IMG/VR virus record: IMGVR_UViG_3300044712_000786 | Coordinates: 124,001 to 188,000 of that record | Length of the DNA stretch: 64,000 bases | From: a virus | Reading direction: 5' to 3' (one strand) | Shown: one piece after another, positions 20,853 through 26,879 of the stretch | How positions within the stretch are numbered: position 1 is the first letter of the stretch | How the letters are laid out: the number at the start of each line of letters is the position of its first letter | Made by a program: the position numbers and the translations under genes | Notes under the pieces: model-generated | What the model saw: only the letters and a program-made list of their open reading frames with translations | Database searches by the model: none | Told to the model about the DNA's origin: nothing

Positions 20853-20976
20853 GGATTTCACTAATGTTCCATTAAAAAGTGTGCTGCCAATTACACTACC
20901 GGGGCATAAGCGCCCCAGAGAGGACTCGAACCTCTACTTCCTTCATCATGTCTATCCCTATGGAGGATTTCACTAA
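20853..20976 (-). tRNA. Apparently circularly permuted tRNA gene
   Basis: On the minus strand the 3' half comes first: T-arm AGAGG-TTCGAGT-CCTCT, acceptor CTGGGGC, G73, CTTAT. The 5' half then follows: acceptor GCCCCGG, TA, D-arm GTGT-AATTGGCA-GCAC, CTTTT. The two acceptor strands pair over 7 bp (one G-T), and CTTTT can pair with GAAGG upstream of the T-arm. Neither half has another partner nearby. A 12-nt direct repeat (GGATTTCACTAA on plus) flanks the unit. Could also be two decayed tRNAs. Confidence 0.5.
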
Positions 20977-21056
20977 ACGGGACCGTCGCCCCTCGTTCTA
21001 CCCTCTTTCTCGCTTGTAAGGCGAGCGAGTAATAATCTATCTCCATTTAGCTAAAG

Positions 21057-21131
21057 CATCCCAGACAGGAGTTGCACCCATATAAATCTTGGTTCGTAGC
21101 CAAGTGCCTAATCTATTCGCGCCACTGGGAT
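21057..21131 (-). tRNA. tRNA-Arg (anticodon ACG), CCA not encoded
   Basis: Acceptor ATCCCAG/CTGGGAT, loop CTACGAA, T-loop TGCAACT. The three nt after the discriminator are CTT, so CCA must be added. Confidence 0.85.
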
Positions 21132-21134
21132 AAA

Positions 21135-21227
21135 TCACAAGCCGCTATCGATGTTCCGCCCATAATAGCCAGTTATCAGGGCAATCAATAGAACACTAAC
21201 GGTTAAATATAAAACAATAAAAGTCAT
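21135..21227 (-). CDS. Tiny membrane protein (30 aa)
   Basis: One hydrophobic segment (VLYLTVSVLLIALITGYY) with a polar tail. Start overlaps the upstream stop as ATGA, which supports translation. Confidence 0.45.
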   Translation of the reverse strand: MTFIVLYLTVSVLLIALITGYYGRNIDSGL

Positions 21228-21505
21228 AATGGTTCATTAAACATCTTCTGAAGAGCTTCCAAAGTAATCTCTTGCCTCGAAATCTCGCGCCAATGAAGGT
21301 CGCTTATCGGTTCACTCTTATTACCGTAACCAGCTTGAGTTTCAATCTCAACTATGAAATACTTAGCTTTTGATTCGTCCGAACAAGCTCTTTCAATAGC
21401 TTTATCTAAAACTCCCCAGTGACCCCTTTCGACGTATTTATACAAGAAAACTACGGTGTCTTTGTCGCCTTGTATCTCGACCCGCTTGATGTTGATTAAG
21501 TCCAT
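21224..21505 (-). CDS. Hypothetical protein (93 aa) starting 4 nt after tRNA-Met
   Basis: ATG 21505, Met CCA ends 21510 with ATTT between. Acidic alpha/beta protein; function unknown. Confidence 0.55.
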   Translation of the reverse strand: MDLINIKRVEIQGDKDTVVFLYKYVERGHWGVLDKAIERACSDESKAKYFIVEIETQAGYGNKSEPISDLHWREISRQEITLEALQKMFNEPL

Positions 21506-21509
21506 AAAT

Positions 21510-21583
21510 TGGTTGCGGTTTGTGGAGTTACACCACCCCCCTAGCTTATGAGACTAGGATGCAATTACTTACACCTTCCCGCA
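21510..21583 (-). tRNA. tRNA-Met (anticodon CAT), G55 type
   Basis: Acceptor core TGCGG/CCGCA, anticodon stem CTAGT/GCTAG with loop CTCATAA, T-loop TGTAACT, CCA encoded. Confidence 0.8.
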
Positions 21584-21586
21584 AAT

Positions 21587-21675
21587 TGGTGCGAGCGGTA
21601 GGATTTCCACCTACGGCGTAGCTTTCGCTAGACGGCTTAAAAGGCCGTTTCCTTCGTGTCCTCGGTCACGCTCGC
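21587..21675 (-). tRNA. tRNA-Lys (anticodon TTT) with a long variable arm
   Basis: Acceptor GCGAGCG/CGCTCGC, loop CTTTTAA, T-loop TGGAAAT (G55, G56), D-loop with GGACACG. A TAGC-GAAA-GCTA variable hairpin gives it class II shape, unlike normal tRNA-Lys. CCA encoded. Confidence 0.8.
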
Positions 21676-21680
21676 GTGTG

Positions 21681-21734
21681 CCCATCCTTGACTCGCGTCT
21701 TGTCTTCAACACCACCTTGTTAAGACGGGATGGG
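21681..21734 (-). ncRNA. Stem-closed spacer
   Basis: CCCATCC/GGATGGG closes a 54-nt element with an inner CGTCTT/AAGACG stem, directly after tRNA-Lys. Confidence 0.45.
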
Positions 21735-21735
21735 T

Positions 21736-22176
21736 TTAAATTAACGTATCATTAAAAATATCTGCCGTTAGGTAATCTGCCGCTATATTGAACTTTCCTT
21801 TTCTCTTAGCCTTTTCGATACGTAGAGAAATACCTGACTTAAAATCTTTTGCAAAACTAGACTTAATATAGTAACAGTTTTGATTCTCTGGACAATAGAC
21901 GGCAATCGCATCTATATCACTAAAATCAATTGTTTTAGCTTTCCAACCTTGGGTATTAGTAGAAATACTTCGTAGTGGAATAACTATTGAACCATTCACC
22001 AATCCGACATATTTTACTGATAATCTCGCTAACTTTCCATTTGCACTAATAGCTATAAGGTCAAAAGGTAAATGTTCAGAAATTGGCAATGCTACTTTAA
22101 TGCCTTTACGGTCTAAATCAGCGATTACTTGAATTAATCCAGTATCGCCCTTCTCTTTAGTTATGGCCTTTGTCAT
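21736..22176 (-). CDS. PD-(D/E)XK endonuclease, group I intron-associated type
   Basis: 146 aa. The pattern KGDTGLIQVIADLDRKG, SEHLPFDLIAI and LARLSVKYVG matches the PF11645-like family, whose founder I-Ssp6803I is encoded by an intron in a tRNA gene. Catalytic residues would be the Asp of PFDLI and the Ser-Val-Lys motif, where Glu is often Ser or Gln. Position inside a tRNA array fits a mobile nuclease that targets tRNA genes. Confidence 0.75.
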   Translation of the reverse strand: MTKAITKEKGDTGLIQVIADLDRKGIKVALPISEHLPFDLIAISANGKLARLSVKYVGLVNGSIVIPLRSISTNTQGWKAKTIDFSDIDAIAVYCPENQNCYYIKSSFAKDFKSGISLRIEKAKRKGKFNIAADYLTADIFNDTLI

Positions 22177-22233
22177 AACTATTATTACACCAGAATACGC
22201 AACTAGTGTAGTTTAATTTATATTAAATAATTA

Positions 22234-22308
22234 TGGGTCCCCCTCAGAGACTCGCACTCTGTTTCACTAGTTTACAGGACTAGGCATCACTATCAATGTT
22301 TAGGGGGC
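22234..22308 (-). tRNA. tRNA-Thr (anticodon TGT)
   Basis: Acceptor GCCCCCT/AGGGGGA with first-pair mismatch, stem CTAGT/ACTAG with loop CCTGTAA (C33), T-loop TGCGAGT, CCA encoded. Confidence 0.82.
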
Positions 22309-22313
22309 AAAAT

Positions 22314-22400
22314 TGGTGCGTCGTGTGAGTAACGCTCTCACTCGCCCCCGAAGGGGAACGGGGTTACAGCCCGTCTAGCCTCTTTAGCCTCTACCGACGC
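22314..22400 (-). tRNA. tRNA-Tyr (anticodon GTA)
   Basis: Acceptor GCGTCG/CGACGC, loop CTGTAAC, class II variable arm CCCC-TTCG-GGGG, T-loop AGCGTTA, CCA encoded. Confidence 0.9.
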
Positions 22401-22409
22401 ATTAAAAAA

Positions 22410-22565
22410 TTAAGGTATAAGTAACAAATGATGATATTCAAGAACGTTTCGAATTGTCTGAGCTAAACTTAAACCGCACACGCCTTCCCGTTGACCCTCT
22501 TCCCACTCTTCGATTGTTTGTGCGATTAATTTAGTAATATCATCCCATGTATTTGGATTTTCCAT
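22410..22565 (-). CDS. Small hypothetical protein (51 aa)
   Basis: ATG 22565 to TAA; acidic helical protein with Trp-Asp/Trp-Glu pairs. Lies between tRNA-Tyr and the 77-aa gene. Confidence 0.5.
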   Translation of the reverse strand: MENPNTWDDITKLIAQTIEEWEEGQREGVCGLSLAQTIRNVLEYHHLLLIP

Positions 22566-22569
22566 AAAA

Positions 22570-22803
22570 TTAGTTAGAACCGGAAATCAGCCAACGGTCC
22601 TTTAATTCCTTAAACTTAGCTTTCATTGCAAATTCATCGTCTGGATAAGCGTGTCTAGCGGCAAGTAAAGCTAATTGGACGGTAAGCTTATGACGTAATT
22701 CGTCTAGGGTCCCATCCACTCTATAATGTGGAAACTCTCTTATCTCTTCATTAGTCAACAAACGGTCGTCGTCTGTTAATACCATGCTCATAGTTAACTT
22801 CAT
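22570..22803 (-). CDS. Hypothetical protein (77 aa)
   Basis: Charged helical protein, Leu-rich middle. Spaced 3-4 nt from neighbours. Function unknown. Confidence 0.55.
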   Translation of the reverse strand: MKLTMSMVLTDDDRLLTNEEIREFPHYRVDGTLDELRHKLTVQLALLAARHAYPDDEFAMKAKFKELKDRWLISGSN

Positions 22804-22806
22804 AAA

Positions 22807-23073
22807 CTAAGAATTTAAGGCTTTAATATGTTTTACTAACCACGAAGTATGAATAGTCTCAGAAGTAAAACCATTTTGCCATTTTACTATTGCATATTCT
22901 CCGTAACAATAGTGATTATCTTGGAGGTTTAAGTTTGTAACTTCGCCAGTTAAATTATTTTGATGAATTTCTCTATATTGCTCTTTATCATACTGCTCAC
23001 CATCATACAGCATAGAAGCCCACTTATGCTCTAATTTAACCGTGTCTCCCACTTGTAAACCAGAAGTTTTCAT
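22807..23073 (-). CDS. Hypothetical SH3-like protein (88 aa)
   Basis: Start at ATG 23073, overlapping the upstream stop as ATGA; the longer frame is less likely. Sequence begins LQVGDTVKLEHKW, and its VKWQNGFTSE segment suggests an SH3-like beta barrel as in small nucleic-acid-binding proteins. Confidence 0.55.
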   Translation of the reverse strand: MKTSGLQVGDTVKLEHKWASMLYDGEQYDKEQYREIHQNNLTGEVTNLNLQDNHYCYGEYAIVKWQNGFTSETIHTSWLVKHIKALNS

Positions 23074-23264
23074 AGACCAGAACGGTTGTCTTGAAACCAC
23101 TTAATAATCTGTATAACTTGAGGATTCTCGGAGTCCACACAATCAGGTAAGATACCTTGAGCTATAAGGAACCCCATAGAGCCCTTGCAATCTTCTTTGG
23201 AAGGAAAAGCCCCAACGAAGTCCTTAGTCGTTTCTTCTATTACCTGTTCTTGCAATGATTTCAT
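23070..23264 (-). CDS. Small hypothetical protein (64 aa)
   Basis: ATG 23264 lies 7 nt after the CCA of the shortened tRNA-like gene at 23272. Helical; function unknown. Confidence 0.5.
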   Translation of the reverse strand: MKSLQEQVIEETTKDFVGAFPSKEDCKGSMGFLIAQGILPDCVDSENPQVIQIIKWFQDNRSGL

Positions 23265-23271
23265 ATTAAAT

Positions 23272-23338
23272 TGGTCGCCCTTGCGGGTCTCCCGCTTCTC
23301 CGCTCAATAGCGGTATCCTTAATTTAGACGATTGGGCG
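23272..23338 (-). tRNA. Shortened tRNA-like gene (67 nt)
   Basis: Encoded CCA and pairing CGCCC/GGGCG, but the two hairpins have tiny loops: CCGCT-ATTG-AGCGG and GCGGG-AGA-CCCGC. No 7-nt anticodon or T-loop, so it cannot be a normal tRNA. Confidence 0.4.
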
Positions 23339-23368
23339 ATTAAATTGGTTTAGCGCTCTCCCATAAAT

Positions 23369-23436
23369 TGGAGCCCCATCGGATATTGCAATCCGCACGC
23401 TTGTTTACCGAACAAGACTAGGCACTTGCACAGGGC
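23369..23436 (-). tRNA. tRNA-Thr (anticodon GGT), short D region
   Basis: Acceptor GCCCTGT/ATGGGGC with wobbles, anticodon stem CTTGT/ACAAG with loop TCGGTAA (C33), T-loop TGCAAT, CCA encoded. Only about 13 nt are left for the D-arm. Confidence 0.7.
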
Positions 23437-23610
23437 TTACATAAACATTTTTCCTATAAGTCTAATTTCTAAAATACTCACATGGATAGTATTTCTAATA
23501 TCAGGTTGAACCATCAAGAAACGGCCTAAATGAAAAGAGGGTTCATCATAGAATCTGCTAATTTTATCCCAAAGTTGTGGAACAATGCACTTAATATTTA
23601 AAGATTTCAT
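23437..23610 (-). CDS. Small hypothetical protein (57 aa)
   Basis: ATG 23610 to TAA, ending one nt before tRNA-Thr. Hydrophobic C-terminus. Overlaps the upstream gene by 20 nt. Confidence 0.45.
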   Translation of the reverse strand: MKSLNIKCIVPQLWDKISRFYDEPSFHLGRFLMVQPDIRNTIHVSILEIRLIGKMFM

Positions 23611-23734
23611 TTTTTATAGGGCTACCCAAAACTGATATATATAAAGGTAATCTAATATCAATTACTTCCCTAAGATGAACATAGATTATTCTAGGCAGTT
23701 GAAAACATGAAGTAGTAAGACTGACCTTTTTCAT
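23591..23734 (-). CDS. Small hypothetical protein (47 aa)
   Basis: ATG 23734 overlaps the ParB-like gene's stop as ATGA. Beta-rich with many Ile/Leu. Confidence 0.45.
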   Translation of the reverse strand: MKKVSLTTSCFQLPRIIYVHLREVIDIRLPLYISVLGSPIKNEIFKY

Positions 23735-25020
23735 TTATTCAACTCAAATCCATGAATCTTAAACCTATGTTGAACTTCATCCCAAACCGCATTCAATACA
23801 GCGGGGTCTTCATGAACTTTCCCGTTATGAACATCAGGATGAATAGCCTTAATTCTCTCCATGTATTTTTCCTTAGCCAGCTTTAAAACATCTTTATGTT
23901 CCATTGGACGGCTCCAAAAACGATGACGCTTGTTAGGCCCCGCCCGAAGTCTCCCCTGAATCGTCTTTCCATTCCTGCCATACATATGGCTAGGCTGGTT
24001 CATATCGTTCTTTTTCAGTCCTAAGTATCTGAGCATCATGGTAATACTGGCAGTCTTGGGATTAATCTTATTAACTTCTATCGGTTTTTCATCATCCCCG
24101 TATTCCTTACTTTCCTTTTTCTTGAAGGATTCTACGGCAACCGAATCAGAAAGCTTGCTTTTCCTAATAGACTCGATATATTCACCTAAAGACTTAATAG
24201 AGTCTTGAGCGTCATCTATGGCAGACTTCATTTCTTGGAGAGAATCTATAGGAGCCGTTTCGAACATAGCTTCGAATTTTTTGGCATCTACAGATAAAAG
24301 ATTATCGAGAAATGCATTCGTTTTTATTAAAAACCTCTTAATAGAATACGTCCCATTAAATAGACGAAGCCTATTTGTCTTATCAGCGTCAACGCGAATG
24401 TCCTTCTCTCTAACTGTCACCGCTATTAATTTTCTCGCCTCATCAATAGAACATCGATTTGTGCTAATAGTGTTAGCAAGTTTTACTTGTTCTTCTTTGG
24501 GAATACCCACGAGTAAAGAGCAAATATAATAACTAAGCCGATTTCCTTCGGAAACCATAGGGCCAGCCAACTTTTGAACATCAGGCTCCAAAGTAAGAAT
24601 TTTAGCGACTAAACACACCCAACTTTGAGACCTACCTAATTTTTCTCCGATTTCGCGCTGGCCTACCTCTAACTCTAGAAGGTGCTCGATAGATTGGGCA
24701 ACCTCTAGGGGGGTAAGAGTATCTCTTTGTAAATTCGTAGTAAGAGACAAGAATAACTGCTCTACTTCCGTTTCTACACGTTTTACGACAGCATCTATAT
24801 TCTTGTAACCTAGCTCCTTACATGCGGCAAGACGCTTCTTTCCGTCAATTAATTCGAAAAATTCTCCTTCGTCATCTATAGGTTTTACTATGATAGGAAC
24901 ATTCAAACCATATTCATCTATGCTGTGTATCAATCCATTTAGAGAATCCTGATTAATGAATTGGCAAGGATTATTTGCAAATTGGCGAATGTTATCGATT
25001 TGGATAGACTTGATGTCCAT
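23731..25020 (-). CDS. ParB-like nuclease/partition domain protein
   Basis: 429 aa. N-terminal ParB domain (about residues 1-95): IDNIRQFANNP, GLNVPIIVKP and FELIDGKKRLAACKELG, the last being the ParB GxRR-like box as GKKR. A helix-turn-helix follows (about 105-135, REIGEKLGRSQSWV). The C-terminus is charged with a conserved basic tail. ParB-family proteins bind DNA and CTP. In phages they serve in partition or gene control. No ParA is visible here. Confidence 0.8.
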   Translation of the reverse strand: MDIKSIQIDNIRQFANNPCQFINQDSLNGLIHSIDEYGLNVPIIVKPIDDEGEFFELIDGKKRLAACKELGYKNIDAVVKRVETEVEQLFLSLTTNLQRDTLTPLEVAQSIEHLLELEVGQREIGEKLGRSQSWVCLVAKILTLEPDVQKLAGPMVSEGNRLSYYICSLLVGIPKEEQVKLANTISTNRCSIDEARKLIAVTVREKDIRVDADKTNRLRLFNGTYSIKRFLIKTNAFLDNLLSVDAKKFEAMFETAPIDSLQEMKSAIDDAQDSIKSLGEYIESIRKSKLSDSVAVESFKKKESKEYGDDEKPIEVNKINPKTASITMMLRYLGLKKNDMNQPSHMYGRNGKTIQGRLRAGPNKRHRFWSRPMEHKDVLKLAKEKYMERIKAIHPDVHNGKVHEDPAVLNAVWDEVQHRFKIHGFELNK

Positions 25021-25062
25021 TGTTTAAAAATATCAGAAATTTTACGGAACACAAGGAAAAAT

Positions 25063-25140
25063 TGGTGCGGTACGTCGGACTTGCACCGACCTTATTTCAG
25101 TTTGGAAGACTGACGCCATAACTATCTAGGCGACTACCGC
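25063..25140 (-). tRNA. tRNA-Gly (anticodon TCC)
   Basis: Acceptor GCGGTA/TACCGC, stem TCAGT/ACTGA with loop CTTCCAA, D-loop with TAG, T-loop TGCAAGT, CCA encoded. Confidence 0.88.
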
Positions 25141-25147
25141 ATTAAAT

Positions 25148-25221
25148 TGGTAGGGCATTTCGGTAACGCTCCGAGACACTAACTTTGTAGGAGTTAGTCA
25201 ACACCTTGGTTGCCATGCCCT
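25148..25221 (-). tRNA. tRNA-Val (anticodon TAC)
   Basis: Acceptor AGGGCAT/ATGCCCT, stem TAACT/AGTTA with loop CCTACAA (C33), T-loop AGCGTTA, CCA encoded. Confidence 0.85.
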
Positions 25222-25504
25222 AATGTAAATCAAAAGAAAAATAGGCTTTAGAACCAACTTCTTTATAAGCCTCTATTGGAAGAAAGTAAACGCCCAACAA
25301 TTTAGCAATAACTAAGCCTAAGTCTTTCTTATTGACTCTAAAACAAAAGGATTGATTATCATTAGTGCGTTCATTCCAATCTACGAATTCTAGCGATGGA
25401 ATTCTTGCTAAGCATCTTTTTATATCAGAGTGACATCCGCCCCATCCATAATCACAACCATCACTCCAACTATCTAACTTATAATCAGATTTAAATACTT
25501 TCAT
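25220..25504 (-). CDS. Hypothetical protein (94 aa) starting 3 nt after tRNA-Arg
   Basis: Start at ATG 25504, with Arg(TCT) CCA ending at 25508 (TTT between). Asp/Trp/Cys-rich N-terminus, later alpha/beta. Ends 2 nt inside tRNA-Val. Function unknown. Confidence 0.55.
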   Translation of the reverse strand: MKVFKSDYKLDSWSDGCDYGWGGCHSDIKRCLARIPSLEFVDWNERTNDNQSFCFRVNKKDLGLVIAKLLGVYFLPIEAYKEVGSKAYFSFDLH

Positions 25505-25507
25505 AAA

Positions 25508-25583
25508 TGGTATCCCCGACTGGACTCCCACCAGTAATCTTCTCCTTAGAAGGGAGTGGCTTTAGTAATTTAGCTACGGGGAC
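25508..25583 (-). tRNA. tRNA-Arg (anticodon TCT)
   Basis: Acceptor GTCCCCG/CGGGGAT, loop CTTCTAA, D-loop AAATTACTAA, T-loop TGGGAGT (G55, G56), CCA encoded. D-loop AC against T-loop GG is a matched change. Confidence 0.85.
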
Positions 25584-25589
25584 TTAAAA

Positions 25590-25961
25590 AAACTAGAGAT
25601 TGCTTTTACGCTAAAGACCAGAACATTGTACTTCTGTCTGCCGCTTCTTACTCGGTAGCCCTTAGCCGACTTTACGGCTAGCTCCACGCTTTCATCCCTT
25701 CCGCGAAGGCTCTTACATCCTATTATTAGCTACTAACAGGGTAGGAGAAATCCCTCGTATCGGATTTCGGGGTCATCCTGCGGTTAATTCCGCTCAGGTT
25801 CGTGCGAGAAGGACGAGTCACTTATCATGGATGGCTGTTTCTGAGCCTACCACTCTAGTTTAAAATTGTATGGTATTAGTTCAGGCTTTTACTGCTCTAT
25901 AATGATACGCTCCACCCATAACGGTTAAGCATGAAGCTGAGCTTTCTGTTCTCGAACAAAT
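25590..25961 (-). ncRNA. Gene-free region rich in hairpins
   Basis: No convincing frame in about 370 nt. Strong hairpins include TAGCCG/CGGCTA, CCTTC/GAAGG, AAATCC/GGATTT and GCGG/CCGC. May be one large structured RNA or a decayed intron. Strand assumed from neighbours; no known RNA family recognised. Confidence 0.35.
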
Positions 25962-26011
25962 TGTGCCCGAAGTGAGGACTCTTACCCCAATTTACGTTGC
26001 ATCCCTCGGGC
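25962..26011 (-). tRNA. Acceptor/T-arm minihelix-like element
   Basis: GCCCGAG pairs with TTCGGGC; T-arm-like TGGGG/CCTCA has loop TAAGAGT. Only about 15 nt stand in for the rest. The tail is ACA rather than CCA. Confidence 0.35.
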
Positions 26012-26052
26012 TAAGTGCAACCTGCTTTCTGTTCACGCAACATATGGAAGAT

Positions 26053-26128
26053 TGGTGGACACAGGCGGGTAACGCTCCCGCTTCTCACTCCTTGCAAGGG
26101 AGGCACATCACTTTTCTGTCACTGGCCC
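26053..26128 (-). tRNA. tRNA-Ala (anticodon TGC)
   Basis: Loop CTTGCAA on a CTCC/GGAG stem, T-loop AGCGTTA, CCA encoded. The acceptor is poorly paired, but GGG against TCC would give the G3-U70 pair that marks alanine tRNAs. Confidence 0.7.
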
Positions 26129-26173
26129 AAAATTATTGTTACTTGCGCGGGGAATAACCGTGTAATATAATAT

Positions 26174-26545
26174 ATGAGGCATAGCCCTATAAAATTACTT
26201 TGCGCGTTTTGTAAAGAATCTTTTACTCGACCACTGTCTAAGTTAAAAAATAGTAAATCAAAAATATACTTTTGCTCTCGTCATTGTAAAGACGAGGCTC
26301 AAAAAATAAAGAATAAATTTACCGATATCCACCCATCGCATTACGGAACAGGCTCTTGCAAAGAAACATATAGACGCATTGCTCTAGAAAACCTTCCTCA
26401 TAAATGCAATCGTTGTGGTTACAATAAATTACTAGGCGTATTAGCAGTACATCATAAAGATAGAGACAAATCAAATAATCTAGTTAGTAACTTAGAAATT
26501 CTTTGCCATAACTGTCATGCCGAAGAACATATTCTAAACGATTAA
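26174..26545 (+). CDS. HNH homing-type endonuclease on the opposite strand
   Basis: 123 aa. Zinc cysteines CAFC...CSRHC lead, then CNRCGY (about residue 80), VHHKDRDKSNNL (about 93-104) and LCHNCH (about 112-117): a full HNH core with CxxC pairs. It is the only plus-strand gene between 1 and 44.9 kb and sits between tRNA-Ala and tRNA-Ile, so it probably moved in on its own. Confidence 0.85.
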   Translation: MRHSPIKLLCAFCKESFTRPLSKLKNSKSKIYFCSRHCKDEAQKIKNKFTDIHPSHYGTGSCKETYRRIALENLPHKCNRCGYNKLLGVLAVHHKDRDKSNNLVSNLEILCHNCHAEEHILND

Positions 26546-26548
26546 AAT

Positions 26549-26641
26549 TGGTACTCCCCGTAGGTAACGCTCCTACACACGGCACTCATCTAGTGCGACT
26601 TGGGCTTATAAGGCCCACGATTCTCTTTGAATTAGGGGAGC
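26549..26641 (-). tRNA. tRNA-Ile-type (anticodon TAT) with long variable arm
   Basis: Acceptor GCTCCCC/GGGGAGT, stem TGGGC/GCCCA with loop CTTATAA, T-loop AGCGTTA, CCA encoded. A GCACT-AGATG-AGTGC variable hairpin gives class II shape, unusual for Ile. Confidence 0.8.
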
Positions 26642-26650
26642 AAAAAATTA

Positions 26651-26710
26651 CCATCAGGCCATGGTTTACATTACCATCTTTAAGACTTACGGTTTGTATC
26701 GTCCTGATGG
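26651..26710 (-). ncRNA. Stem-closed spacer
   Basis: CCATCAGG/CCTGATGG closes 60 nt between tRNA-Ile and tRNA-Gly. Confidence 0.45.
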
Positions 26711-26716
26711 ACAAAT

Positions 26717-26790
26717 TGGAGCACTATATCGGTACTGCCCCGACTTATCCAGATTGGCAATCTGATGCATCACTTTTATGCTAATAGTGC
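26717..26790 (-). tRNA. tRNA-Gly (anticodon GCC)
   Basis: Acceptor GCACTAT/ATAGTGC, loop TTGCCAA, discriminator U, T-loop GGCAGTA (G55), CCA encoded. Confidence 0.88.
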
Positions 26791-26796
26791 TGAAAA

Positions 26797-26870
26797 TGGT
26801 CCGATATGTCAGAATCGCACTGACCCCACAAGTTCCCAAAACTTGCATGCTACTTCAACACCTATATCGG
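26797..26870 (-). tRNA. tRNA-Pro (anticodon TGG)
   Basis: Acceptor CCGATAT/ATATCGG, stem CAAGT/ACTTG with loop TTTGGGA, T-loop TGCGATT, CCA encoded. Confidence 0.9.
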
Positions 26871-26879
26871 AGTGTAAAT

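Noticed and set aside
20853-20976. Two-piece (permuted) tmRNA
   Set aside because: No G3-U70 pair, a full 4-bp D-arm is present, and no tag-peptide frame is visible after the 5' half.
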